NCBI GenBank assembly: GCA_002844335.1
Contig: CP019154.1
Coordinates: 2,790,001 to 2,854,000 of the forward strand
DNA from: Haloarcula taiwanensis
GTDB lineage: Archaea; Halobacteriota; Halobacteria; Halobacteriales; Haloarculaceae
Length of the DNA: 64,000 nucleotides
Direction: 5' to 3'
Below, in pieces: positions 43,454 through 51,935 of this stretch (the stretch's first letter is position 1; each line of letters opens with the position of its first letter). The position numbers and the translations under genes are program-made. The notes under the pieces are model-generated. The model worked only from the letters and a program-made list of their open reading frames with translations, had not been told where the DNA came from and did not search any database.

Positions 43454-43903
43454 ATGGGGCAAACGTCGGAGGAACGGCCGACGGTCCGAATCGACGGGAC
43501 CGACCCACTACTGGTCCCCTGGGACGTGGCGCCCGCACAGCTCCCGTTCGATGTCGTCCGCGGGCCGGTCGCGTTCGAGTGTGCCTCCGGCGACCGGATC
43601 GAACGGAGGTACACCGGCGTCGCCGTGTTCGACCTGCTGGAGGCGGCGGCGATGCCCGGCGATACAACCCACGTCCAGTTCGAATCGATGAACGGCGACT
43701 TGGCGTGCATCCCGCTCGTCGACCTCAACGGCGCAGTACTCGCGCTGGGCGACGGTCCCGGAACTGAGCCGGAGCGACCGCGGTTCGTCTCGCCCCGCGT
43801 GCTTGGTCCGCGTACCGTGAAGAACGTCTGTCGACTGCGACCGCGCACGCTCGCTGCCGGCGCTGACCGCGAGGCCTACGAGCGGCTCCCGCTGGGGGAG
43901 TGA
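43454..43903 (+). CDS. Small molybdopterin-oxidoreductase-like domain protein
   Basis: A 149-residue protein resembling the sulfite-oxidase-type molybdopterin-binding domain. FECASGDRIERRYTGVAVFDLLEAA has the CA-x-G-R region in which sulfite oxidases place the Mo-ligand Cys (Cys43 here). GDLACIPLVD and PRFVSPRVLGPRTVKNVCRL match later strands of the fold. It is shorter than a full catalytic domain (usually about 200 residues or more), has no signal peptide and no haem or dimer domain. It may be a minimal enzyme or a non-catalytic relative. Confidence 0.7.
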   Translation: MGQTSEERPTVRIDGTDPLLVPWDVAPAQLPFDVVRGPVAFECASGDRIERRYTGVAVFDLLEAAAMPGDTTHVQFESMNGDLACIPLVDLNGAVLALGDGPGTEPERPRFVSPRVLGPRTVKNVCRLRPRTLAAGADREAYERLPLGE

Positions 43904-43931
43904 TACGATACGAGTGACACTGGTCGAGTGG

Positions 43932-44132
43932 CTACTCCAGCAGGCCGATGTCCTTCGCGAGTCGGTCGGCGAGTTCCTCCAGTACGTCGGGGTCGACTTC
44001 GGCGACTGGCTCACCGTCGTGGAGCTGTTCGTTGTGGCGGGCGACGGCGTCCTCAACGTCCTCGAACGCGACCGATGTCCGTGTCCCGCACTCCTCGCAC
44101 ACGACCGGGATTTCGGGCTGATCGGCTGTCAT
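43932..44132 (-). CDS. Small single-CxxC haloarchaeal protein
   Basis: A 66-residue acidic protein, MTADQPEIPVVCEECGTRTS onward, with one CEEC pair near residues 12-15. A helical DAVARHNEQLHDGEPVAEV contributes a His that could complete a metal site; otherwise dimerisation through the Cys pair is likely. A helical acidic tail ends DIGLLE. The ATG at 44132 is preferred because residues upstream are Ser/Arg-rich. It resembles zinc-ribbon-like small proteins conserved in haloarchaea. Function unknown. Confidence 0.75.
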   Translation of the reverse strand: MTADQPEIPVVCEECGTRTSVAFEDVEDAVARHNEQLHDGEPVAEVDPDVLEELADRLAKDIGLLE

Positions 44133-44181
44133 TGGCGGCAATTTATTTCGCTGCCCGATAAACGGTCCGGACCACGGGCTC

Positions 44182-44688
44182 TCACTCCAGAACGCTTTTC
44201 GGCCGCTTGAGGTAGAACGCCTGCTCAGTGACGCGTTCGTACACTGCATACAGCGTCTCGACGGCGCTCGGGTCGGGGTCGAACCGCAGATGCGGGGCCG
44301 TATGGTATGCCTTGCAACTGGTCAAGAAGAAGTACAGCGTCCGGTGGTGAGCCGGTGTCGCGTCCACAACACCCATTGATCGCTCGCCCAAGTCTCCCGA
44401 AAAGTCGTTGAGCAAGGCCGCGATATCGTCGTGCAGCTGCTCATCCGGTCGGGTGAGCGGCGCACCGAGTGTCTGCTGGAGGAACTCGCTGGTCGCCCGC
44501 AGGAACGGGTTCGAGTCCATGCCCGTCGGGTCCACGGTACTGAACGCGTCGTACAGGTCAAGCAGCGCAGTCAGTTCGCCGGCGGTCAGTGCGACCGGTT
44601 TGACGGGGTCGCCCTGCGGGAGCGAGTAGTCCGGGAACGAGTACGACTGCGGGTCCGGCACCTGTCCGAACACGGTATCAAGACTCAT
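44182..44688 (-). CDS. Hypothetical helical protein
   Basis: A 168-residue soluble protein starting MSLDTVFGQVPDPQSYSFPD. No known motif is seen. It is largely helical, with a proline-rich first 30 residues and a conserved-looking HHRTLYFFLTSCKAYHTAPHLRF that contains four His and one Cys. Transcribed ahead of the small CxxC gene (49-nt gap) on the same strand, so the two may be cotranscribed. I do not recognise the family. Confidence 0.7.
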   Translation of the reverse strand: MSLDTVFGQVPDPQSYSFPDYSLPQGDPVKPVALTAGELTALLDLYDAFSTVDPTGMDSNPFLRATSEFLQQTLGAPLTRPDEQLHDDIAALLNDFSGDLGERSMGVVDATPAHHRTLYFFLTSCKAYHTAPHLRFDPDPSAVETLYAVYERVTEQAFYLKRPKSVLE

Positions 44689-44773
44689 GGCGGCAGTTCG
44701 GTCGGCGGACGCCTAACAGTTGGGTGCAGTCTCACCAGAACGCATATTGTTGCGTGTACGGATATCCGAGCCG

Positions 44774-44887
44774 ATGCCCTCCAGTACCCGGACGAACGCT
44801 CCACAGCGACGCCTCGAACCGACGGTCCCGCAGACGCCAGACGGCGTGGCACCCGCTCAGACGGAATCAGCGAGGGACCACGACTGA
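44774..44887 (+). CDS. Possible 37-residue leader peptide overlapping the next gene
   Basis: A frame of 37 codons (MPSSTRTNAPQRRLEPTVPQ onward, ending ARDHD) whose TGA shares one base with the ATG of the membrane protein gene. A TATA-like CATATTGTT (about 44740-44748) lies the right distance upstream for a nearly leaderless start. The peptide is Pro/Thr/Arg-rich and unlike typical haloarchaeal proteins, so it could be chance. Confidence 0.25.
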   Translation: MPSSTRTNAPQRRLEPTVPQTPDGVAPAQTESARDHD

Positions 44888-45744
44888 TGCCGTCATTCAC
44901 CGTTCGGCTGGCCGACGGGTGGCAGCGGGCGCGCGAACAACTGCCGCTGGCACTGGTTCCAATGCTGCTGGCGGTCACGCAGGCGGACAGTATCCGACAG
45001 ATACTCACCTACGACGGAATCCACATCGGCATTAAGTTCGGCGTCCCCGCGTCCGTCGTGACTGTCTGGCAGTTCGTGAGTTTACCTGGCAGCGGTGTCA
45101 CGGCAAATGTTGGCCTCCCTCTGTCGGCTCCGTTTGCGATGGTGGTCGTACCGGGAGTGCTATTACTACGTGCCGGTCTGAGTGCGGGTTACTTCGGAAC
45201 TATCGCGGCAGAACTCCTCGGTCGACATGAGGGCTTCGCGATGAGCGTGCTAGCATACTTTGTCCCGTTTCTGGTGATAACTGCCCTCCCGTATGTTGTT
45301 CTCGTTCCACTGGCACTGGGGCTGTTTGGCTTCGGGAGCCTCGGTGAGGGGGGCGCGATAGTCGGCGCTGTGCTTCTTCTGATTCCAGCATTCATAGCTG
45401 CCGGGTATCTGTTCTGGGCCACGCCGTATCTGATTGTCCTGCGCCGGACTGGGTTTGTGGCAGCAGCCAGAGGCTCGTACCAACTGGCTGTCAACGGTGG
45501 GGCGTACTTCGCCTACACAGTCGGCTATCTGGGACTCGTTTTGCTCGTCTCAGCGGTGGCGACCGCTGTTGTCGTCAACATCCCTGCGGTCGGCCTGCTC
45601 ATCGGAATCGTAGGCGGCGGGTTTCTGGGGCTCGTACTCAATATCACGACGATGCGGTTCGTCGCTGACATCGACCCGCAGTGCCCCGCTGCCGGCGAGT
45701 GGCCCGAGCAGCACCGCAACGGCGACAGTGTGGTCAATACGTAG
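44887..45744 (+). CDS. Hypothetical multi-helix membrane protein
   Basis: A 285-residue integral membrane protein with about six hydrophobic helices, small loops and the acidic tail PQCPAAGEWPEQHRNGD. The first helix follows an amphipathic MPSFTVRLADGWQRAREQLP, which is reminiscent of DUF4013-like membrane proteins that expand in haloarchaea. The helices are rich in Val, Gly and Leu without charged transport residues, so a transporter role is doubtful. An upstream extension of the frame runs through the opposite-strand gene and is rejected. Confidence 0.8.
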   Translation: MPSFTVRLADGWQRAREQLPLALVPMLLAVTQADSIRQILTYDGIHIGIKFGVPASVVTVWQFVSLPGSGVTANVGLPLSAPFAMVVVPGVLLLRAGLSAGYFGTIAAELLGRHEGFAMSVLAYFVPFLVITALPYVVLVPLALGLFGFGSLGEGGAIVGAVLLLIPAFIAAGYLFWATPYLIVLRRTGFVAAARGSYQLAVNGGAYFAYTVGYLGLVLLVSAVATAVVVNIPAVGLLIGIVGGGFLGLVLNITTMRFVADIDPQCPAAGEWPEQHRNGDSVVNT

Positions 45745-45753
45745 GGAGCGGGC

Positions 45754-47010
45754 TCACTCGCCCTGCTCGTCCAGTTGCTCGATCAGGCTGATGCCGTAGA
45801 CAGTTCGCAGGACCGTGCTGGCGTCGCCGGCCTCGTACACCAGGTCGTCGCGCGAACTGACGTGATCGAGTACGTCGGGCGAGGAATGGGCGGGGGCAGC
45901 GGCGATACCGGCGTCGCTTTCGTCGATCCAGCGCATCACCCGCAAGTCGCTCTTGCTGTCGCCCATCACGAGCGCGAACGGGTCATCAATGCCGAGCACG
46001 TCGAAGGCTTCCTCAACGCCGGCGGACTTGTCCAGTTCGAGGCTCACGAGTTCGGCCGCGTCGCCCTCGTAATAGCCGAGGTCGACGCGTTCGAGGATGT
46101 CGCGGAACGCCGCAGGCGCGTCGTCGATGTCGGCATCGGTCGACAGGTCGCCCGCCTCCAAGACATCGTGAATCTCCGGGTCGCGGCTGAAGTAGGCCCG
46201 TGCGTACGCTGCCGGGTCCGACACGTCAGCATCGACCTGCCCCGCGATAGCGTCGCCGACCAGTCCACAGAGGTACCGCAGGGACTCGTCGATGATTTCC
46301 ACGGCGTTGTCGCTGCCGACCTCGGCGTTGGGCTTTAGCGTGACGTTGAACTCGTTGCCCTGGAGGTGGCAGCGCTTGCCGACGGCCTCGGGGGCCTCAG
46401 AGAGGACACGGCGGCGGACCGACTCGAACACGTCCACGACCGCGCCGTCGAGGCGTTCATACAGGAGTCGCTTCGTGTCCGCGCCGTGTTTGGGCGTGAA
46501 CACGCCGTTGCCGGACTCGTAGACGATGCTCATCTGTCCGGAGGAGACGAGGTCGTTACCAAGGCCCTGTATCATGAATCCCTTGACGTTTTCGAGGGTC
46601 TGGCCGGTGCAGACGACGATGGGGACGCCCGCCTCGTGGAACTGCGTCAGGAGGTACAGCGTGTCGCGAGGGATTTCGTTGTCGGTGTCGCCGGCCGAGC
46701 GGAGCGTCTCGTCGACATCCAGTACGAGCACGTTCGCCGACCGGCCGTACTTCGAGTAGAGGTCCAAGGCGGTGAAGGCCTCGTCGCGGGTCAGCCGGGC
46801 CGCGATTTCCGCGTAGGTCTCGCCGGTTCCGGGGAACTCCTCGGTGATGTCGGCCTTGAGGTCGTCGAGGCGGTCACTGGCGGTCTCCCACTGTTCCAGC
46901 GCGACGGTCGAACTGAGCGGGGGAAACAGGTCGACGAACTCCTGATAGCCGCGCAGCGTTGTCGTGTCTACGCTCTTGTAGAGACGGTATAGTTGGTCGT
47001 ATTGTTCCAT
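45754..47010 (-). CDS. HAD-superfamily hydrolase with N-terminal helical extension
   Basis: A 418-residue cytoplasmic protein. About 90 helical residues (MEQYDQLYRLYKSVDTTTLR onward) precede a HAD core: motif I VLDVDETLR, motif II VVCTGQT and motif III/IV VMGDSKSDLRVM. The order and the large cap (about 170-320) suggest a Cof-type phosphatase of sugar phosphates. The ATG at 47010 is preferred over a GTG four codons upstream. The cap contains FNVTLKPNAEVGS, typical of substrate-binding strands of phosphomannomutase-like HADs. The substrate is unknown. Confidence 0.87.
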   Translation of the reverse strand: MEQYDQLYRLYKSVDTTTLRGYQEFVDLFPPLSSTVALEQWETASDRLDDLKADITEEFPGTGETYAEIAARLTRDEAFTALDLYSKYGRSANVLVLDVDETLRSAGDTDNEIPRDTLYLLTQFHEAGVPIVVCTGQTLENVKGFMIQGLGNDLVSSGQMSIVYESGNGVFTPKHGADTKRLLYERLDGAVVDVFESVRRRVLSEAPEAVGKRCHLQGNEFNVTLKPNAEVGSDNAVEIIDESLRYLCGLVGDAIAGQVDADVSDPAAYARAYFSRDPEIHDVLEAGDLSTDADIDDAPAAFRDILERVDLGYYEGDAAELVSLELDKSAGVEEAFDVLGIDDPFALVMGDSKSDLRVMRWIDESDAGIAAAPAHSSPDVLDHVSSRDDLVYEAGDASTVLRTVYGISLIEQLDEQGE

Positions 47011-47156
47011 GTCGAGATCCACAGGATAGTGGCGACTGACGGCGAGCGTACTTTAGCTATCGGGTTTGCGATACCCACACATGACGGAATTGCGTGTTTG
47101 CGGGACACGGCAAAGAAGGGCTGGTTTGCCAACACCGCTGCCGAGGGGAACCCCTG

Positions 47157-47300
47157 CTACGCCTCGTCGCCGCCGTCGGTCAGCACCTCGGTTTCGGGCG
47201 CCTCCTCGTTGAGGAAGGACGGGAGTTCCTCCTCGTCCTCGTCAGTTGCCTCGTCGTCCGCCGTCGCTTCGGTCCAAGAGCGTTCTCTGTGGTGGCACAT
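47157..47300 (-). CDS. 47-residue acidic haloarchaeal protein (MCHHR-type)
   Basis: A 47-codon gene: MCHHRERSWTEATADDEATD, then a run of acids, PSFLNEEAPETEVLTDGGDEA. The pattern of an N-terminal MCH, a Trp, an acidic middle, a short hydrophobic PSFLNE and a closing VLTDGGD is one I recall in many haloarchaeal proteomes. That recurrence and the extreme acidity make it a real gene despite its length. The Cys-His-His start could bind metal. Function unknown. It lies alone between the HAD gene and mutL. Confidence 0.7.
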   Translation of the reverse strand: MCHHRERSWTEATADDEATDEDEEELPSFLNEEAPETEVLTDGGDEA

Positions 47301-47434
47301 GGGTCGTCACCATCCGACGGTCAGGACTGGTTTGTGTTAACTATTTTCATGATCGGACTGATAGGCGCGGCGAAGGCAGACAGTATCAAGTCGCTTCGCT
47401 CGTTAGCCGGTAGCAGTCACATGCGGGGGCACGT

Positions 47435-49585
47435 ATGACCGATATCCAGCGACTCGACGACCGGACCGTCGAACGCATCGCGGCCGGCGAGGTGGTCGAG
47501 CGACCGGCCTCCGTCGTCAAGGAGCTAGTCGAGAACGCCATCGACGCCGACGCGAACCGGGTCGATGTCGTCGTCGAGGCCGGCGGAACCGACGGGATTC
47601 GCGTCACGGACGACGGCGTCGGGATGGACCGCGAGGCTGTCGAGACAGCCGTCGAGAAACACACCACCTCGAAGATCCGCGACATCGCAGACCTGGAGGG
47701 CGGCGTCGGCACGCTCGGCTTCCGCGGCGAGGCCCTGCACGCAATCGGGGCGGTCTCGCGGCTGACGATTCGGACCCGGCCCCGCGGGGGCGACGTGGGG
47801 ACGGAGTTGGTGCTGGAGGGCGGCGAGGTCACGTCGGTCGGCCCCGCGGGCTGTCCCGAGGGGACGACCATCGAGGTCGCGGACCTCTTCTACAACGTCC
47901 CGGCCCGCCGGAAGTACCTCAAACAGGAGTCGACGGAGTTCGCCCACGTCAACACCGTCGTCGCCAGTTACGCGCTGGCGAACCCGGACGTGGCCGTGTC
48001 GCTGACCCACGGCGACCGGGAGACGTTCTCGACGACCGGCCAGGGCGACCTGCGCGAGACCGTCATGTCTGTCTACGGCCGGGAGGTGGCCGAGTCGATG
48101 ATTTCGGTCGGTGCGGGTTCGGGAGCAAACGGGGGTGGCGACGAGGCGGAGAGTTTCCCTGACGGGCCACTCGACGGCGTGCACGGCCTCGTCTCCCACC
48201 CCGAGACGAACCGCGCGGGCCGCGAGTACCTCTCGACGTACGTCAACGGCCGGTACGTCCGCGCCGGGACGGTCCGGGACGCCGTCGTCGACGCCTACGG
48301 GACCCAGATCGCGCCGGACCGCTACCCCTTCGCCGTCCTCTTCCTGGACGTGCCCGCGGGCGACGTGGACGTGAACGTCCACCCCCGGAAAATGGAGGTC
48401 AGATTCGCCGACGACGAGGGCGTCCGGGAGCAGGTCCGGACCGCCGTCGAGGACGCGCTGTTACGAGAAGGGCTGCTGCGCTCGACAGCGCCGCGTGGCC
48501 GGTCAGCACCAGAGCAGACAGAGATAACGCCGGAATCGGAGGGAGCGAGCAGTGGCGAGCGCCAGCTGTCGCGTCCGGACGGCCGGGACACCGCGGACGA
48601 AACAGCACCATCAGCGCGGACGGACAGCACAACAGCGGAGAGCAGTGCTGATACGACAGGACAATCGGCTGCTGAACCCACAGAGCGGTCTGACGGAGCC
48701 CAGACGGAGACAGCGGCTCATCAGTCCGGCGACACGACCGCAGCAGAGCAGTCAGTCGACACGAAACGCCCCTCCACAGCCGAGACGAAAGACGATACGT
48801 CAGGCAACTTCGAGAATCGGCAGGCAGAGGGTAGCGTTTCGAGTGGAGATAGCCCCGATGCGCGCCGGGAAGCGTCCACAGCGGGCCGGACGGAGACAGA
48901 GCGCGGCGACCGGAAGTTCACCGGCGGACAGGAGCAGGCACGCCTCGGCGACGACCCAGAGGCGACCCACGAATCGCTGCCTTCGATGCGGATTCTCGGG
49001 CAGTTAGCCGACACCTACGTCGTCGCGGAGACGGACGACGGCCTCGTACTGGTCGACCAGCACGCGGCGGACGAGCGAGTCAACTACGAACGGCTCAAGG
49101 CCAGGTTCGAGGGCGAGACGACGACGCAGGCGCTCGCGGAACCGGTGGAACTGGAACTGACCGCCCGCGAGGCCGAGGTGTTCGACCGGCGCAGCGACGC
49201 GCTGGCGAGCCTGGGCTTTCACACGGCGCGGACAGGCGAGCGGACCGTCGAGGTCCGAACCCTCCCAGGCGTCATCGCCGACGCGGCCGGCCCGGACATC
49301 GTCAGGGATGTACTGGGCGCGTTCGTCGCCGGCGACGACGAAGCGGCGGCGACGGTCGAGGCTGCGGCAGACGAACTGCTCGGCGACCTGGCGTGTTACC
49401 CCTCTGTGACCGGGAACACGTCGCTGACTGAGGGGTCCGTCAGGGAGCTACTCGCCGCGCTGGACGACTGTGAGAACCCCTACGCGTGTCCCCACGGACG
49501 ACCGACGGTCATCCACATCGACCGGCAAGAACTCGAAGACCGGTTCGAGCGTGATTACCCCGGTCACGGCGGTCGGCGGCGATAG
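47435..49585 (+). CDS. mutL: DNA mismatch repair protein MutL (endonuclease type)
   Basis: A 716-residue GHKL ATPase acting after MutS. The N-terminal domain (about 1-335) has VKELVENAIDA, DDGVGM, TSKI and GFRGEAL motifs. A Ser/Thr/Glu-rich linker (about 345-510) follows. The C-terminal domain (about 520-716) has DQHAADERVNYE, which fits the DQHA-x2-E-x4-E metal motif of MutL endonucleases, and a late ACPHGRPT. This predicts nicking activity, expected where MutH is absent. The start is ATG 47435. Its partner mutS lies upstream in the same direction. Confidence 0.97.
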   Translation: MTDIQRLDDRTVERIAAGEVVERPASVVKELVENAIDADANRVDVVVEAGGTDGIRVTDDGVGMDREAVETAVEKHTTSKIRDIADLEGGVGTLGFRGEALHAIGAVSRLTIRTRPRGGDVGTELVLEGGEVTSVGPAGCPEGTTIEVADLFYNVPARRKYLKQESTEFAHVNTVVASYALANPDVAVSLTHGDRETFSTTGQGDLRETVMSVYGREVAESMISVGAGSGANGGGDEAESFPDGPLDGVHGLVSHPETNRAGREYLSTYVNGRYVRAGTVRDAVVDAYGTQIAPDRYPFAVLFLDVPAGDVDVNVHPRKMEVRFADDEGVREQVRTAVEDALLREGLLRSTAPRGRSAPEQTEITPESEGASSGERQLSRPDGRDTADETAPSARTDSTTAESSADTTGQSAAEPTERSDGAQTETAAHQSGDTTAAEQSVDTKRPSTAETKDDTSGNFENRQAEGSVSSGDSPDARREASTAGRTETERGDRKFTGGQEQARLGDDPEATHESLPSMRILGQLADTYVVAETDDGLVLVDQHAADERVNYERLKARFEGETTTQALAEPVELELTAREAEVFDRRSDALASLGFHTARTGERTVEVRTLPGVIADAAGPDIVRDVLGAFVAGDDEAAATVEAAADELLGDLACYPSVTGNTSLTEGSVRELLAALDDCENPYACPHGRPTVIHIDRQELEDRFERDYPGHGGRRR

Positions 49586-49665
49586 CGAAGGACTCCGGTC
49601 TGACCACCGACACAGCAGTCGATACAGCCGATTAAACTAAACCTTCGTCTCCCGATGCACGCGGT

Positions 49666-50610
49666 ATGTCACTCGTAACGTTCGGCGAGACTGCTCTCAG
49701 ATTTGCACCCCCAGACGGACAGCGGTTCGAAACGGCCCGCGAGGCGTCGATTCGGGTCGACGGGACAGCAAGCGGGGTTGCGGCGACGGCCGGCCGACTT
49801 GGAGCCGACGCGCGGTGGCTCTCGAAGGTCCCCGATACGCCGCTGGGCCGGCGCGTCGTCGCCGAATTGCAGGAGTTCGGACTGGAGACCGAGGTCGTCT
49901 GGGCCGACCCGGCGGCCGGCCGGCAGGGACTTACCTTCCACGAGGACGCCGACCCGCCCCGTGCTGAGCGGCTGCTACAGGACCGCGGCGACACCGCGAT
50001 GGCGACGTTGACACCCGGCGAGTTGCCGATGGGCGAGATACAGAACGCAGACGTAGTGTTCACTTCGGGCGCAACCCTCTCACTGTCGGACACAGCTGCC
50101 GACACGACAGGGGCGTTGCTCAGGGCGGCCGCGGGGATGCGGGCGCTGGACCTCGATTTCCACCCCGGGCTGTGGGACGCCGAGGACGCGCGGGCCGCGC
50201 TCGCGGACCTGCTGCCGGCCGTCGACACCCTCTTCGCCGCCGAGGAGCAGGTCGCCGCGGTGTTCGACACGACGGGGGGCCCCCGGGAAATCGTCCACAC
50301 GCTCGCGACGGAGTACGACCTCACCCGCGTGGTGCTCACGCGGAGCGAGTACGGCGCGGTCGCCTACCACGACGGCGTCGTCCACGAGCAAGACGCTATC
50401 GAGACGACCGCCGTCGACGAATCGGGGCAACACGAGGCCTTTATTGGCGCGACGCTCCGGCAACTGGCCGCCGGTGCTGACACGGACGAAGCGCTGCTCC
50501 ACGGCGTCGCGGCGGCAGCACTCTCTCGAACAATGTCCGGGCCGTTGACGCCGCTTGAGCCGTCCGAAGTTGAGCGGGTCGTCGATTCACAGCAGTCGAG
50601 ACGGCCGTAG
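49666..50610 (+). CDS. PfkB-family sugar kinase-like protein with altered catalytic motif
   Basis: A 314-residue ribokinase-fold protein similar to 2-keto-3-deoxygluconate/fructose kinases: an N-terminal VTFGETALRFAPPDG, then a Gly-rich strand (GTASGVAATAGRLGA) and a late nucleotide region. The second PfkB signature, normally D-T-x-G-A-G-D-A-F, here reads DESGQHEAF (251-259), so the catalytic Asp is Glu257 and the anion-hole Gly-Ala is Gln-His. It may be a divergent but active haloarchaeal kinase or a non-catalytic relative. It begins 80 nt after mutL. Confidence 0.82.
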   Translation: MSLVTFGETALRFAPPDGQRFETAREASIRVDGTASGVAATAGRLGADARWLSKVPDTPLGRRVVAELQEFGLETEVVWADPAAGRQGLTFHEDADPPRAERLLQDRGDTAMATLTPGELPMGEIQNADVVFTSGATLSLSDTAADTTGALLRAAAGMRALDLDFHPGLWDAEDARAALADLLPAVDTLFAAEEQVAAVFDTTGGPREIVHTLATEYDLTRVVLTRSEYGAVAYHDGVVHEQDAIETTAVDESGQHEAFIGATLRQLAAGADTDEALLHGVAAAALSRTMSGPLTPLEPSEVERVVDSQQSRRP

Positions 50611-50661
50611 GGAGTCCCTACCGGCAGTACTGATTTACGTCCACCCATTTATTAATCAGGT

Positions 50662-51897
50662 ATGCGCTGTCACCGTACCGTGTTACCAGCTGTATTGCTG
50701 GCACTGCTGGTAGGGGCCGGTGTGGTGGCGGGAACAGCTGCCGGACAGTCACAGGTGACCCTCACCGTCACCGTCGTCGACGGGGACGGCGACCCGCTCA
50801 GTGGTATCGACATCTCGGCGACGTGGGACGGCGGCGCGGGCGGCCCGTCTAACGAGACGACGCGGGCAAACGGGCAGGCACTTATCGATGTCCCCGAGGG
50901 GGCGGACGTCATGCTCCAGATAGATGACGGCGAGTACGTCAGAAACGTCCCCTACGTCGTCGAAGATGCCGAGGCGGAGTCCGTCGAGATAATGGTCTCG
51001 GAGGCAGCGACAGCCACAGTCAGCGCGGTGACGGCGGACGGCCAGCCGGCCGAGACCGCACGCATCCGACTGTATCGGGACGGGAACTACGTGGTCGACA
51101 GGAACGCGGGCAGCGACGGGACCATCACGACACAGCCCGTCGAGGAAGGCGAATACAGCGTCATCGTCACCAAGCCGGGGTTCTACCGCAACCTGACGAC
51201 CGTGTCCGTCTCCGGCGAGACGACGGCGACGGTCCGGATTAGCGAGGGGTCGGTCCTGCTGCAAGCCGAGGTCGTCGACGACCATTTCAACGACTCCAGA
51301 CCGATCCGGGACGCGACCGTTCAGGTCGAATCGGACAACGGGTTCGACGGCACCGTGCCGACGCTCTCCGACGGGACGGCGTCGGTCAGCGTGCCGGTCA
51401 ACGACCGCTATGCCCTCACAGTGACGAAGGAGGGCTACGAGACGGTCGAGAGACGCGTCAGGGTGGCTGAAGACGAAACGTCGGTCGACGTGGAGATCCG
51501 ACGCACCCCGGAGATTACGCTCACACCGGACAACAGGCAGGTCATCGTCGACGCGAACGTCCGGTTCACGGTCACCAACGAGTACGACGACCCAGTGGCG
51601 AACGTGACCGTGTCTCGGAACGGAACTGAAGTCGGAGAGACTGATGCGGACGGCGAAGTAACGGCGACGGTCCCCACAGCCGGGAACGTCACGTTCACCG
51701 CGACAGCCGGAGACCTCACCACGACAACGAACGTGACTGCGTTCAGGCCGGACGAGGAGGCGACGACGGGCGGGGCGGCCACAACGCCAGCCCGGACGGC
51801 GACCGAAACGACAGACGGCAGCGGCCCGGGTTTTACCGTCGCTGTGACGATTGCCGCGCTGGTCGCGGTGGCCGTCCTAGCTCGCCGGCGACGCTAA
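50662..51897 (+). CDS. Surface protein with PEGA/carboxypeptidase-regulatory-like repeats and PGF-CTERM anchor
   Basis: A 411-residue exported protein. A signal peptide (about 1-30) is followed by four Ig-like or carboxypeptidase-regulatory-like beta domains: GDPLSGIDIS, ADGQPAETARIRLY, FNDSRPIRDATVQV and DDPVANVTVS. A Thr-rich stretch (about 360-385) leads to PGFTVAVTIAALVAVAVLARR, the PGF-CTERM motif, hydrophobic helix and basic end used by archaeosortase ArtA for lipid attachment. N-x-T/S sequons are frequent. Expected on the cell surface as a structural or adhesive protein. TTTATTAATC just before the ATG region may serve as promoter. Confidence 0.87.
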   Translation: MRCHRTVLPAVLLALLVGAGVVAGTAAGQSQVTLTVTVVDGDGDPLSGIDISATWDGGAGGPSNETTRANGQALIDVPEGADVMLQIDDGEYVRNVPYVVEDAEAESVEIMVSEAATATVSAVTADGQPAETARIRLYRDGNYVVDRNAGSDGTITTQPVEEGEYSVIVTKPGFYRNLTTVSVSGETTATVRISEGSVLLQAEVVDDHFNDSRPIRDATVQVESDNGFDGTVPTLSDGTASVSVPVNDRYALTVTKEGYETVERRVRVAEDETSVDVEIRRTPEITLTPDNRQVIVDANVRFTVTNEYDDPVANVTVSRNGTEVGETDADGEVTATVPTAGNVTFTATAGDLTTTTNVTAFRPDEEATTGGAATTPARTATETTDGSGPGFTVAVTIAALVAVAVLARRRR

Positions 51898-51935
51898 CGG
51901 GACGTTTTTCCCCGCGAAGGCCGCATACCCGTGCA

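Noticed and set aside
44431-44886. Long N-terminal extension of the membrane protein at 44887
   Set aside because: Arg/His-rich and passes through the opposite-strand hypothetical gene; a hydrophobic protein starting at 44887 is far more natural.
47349-47438. 29-codon frame whose stop overlaps the mutL start (MIGLIGAAKADSIKSL...)
   Set aside because: The overlap with ATGA is suggestive, but the nearest TATA-like sequence is at the wrong distance and the peptide is basic; evidence too weak to call a gene.
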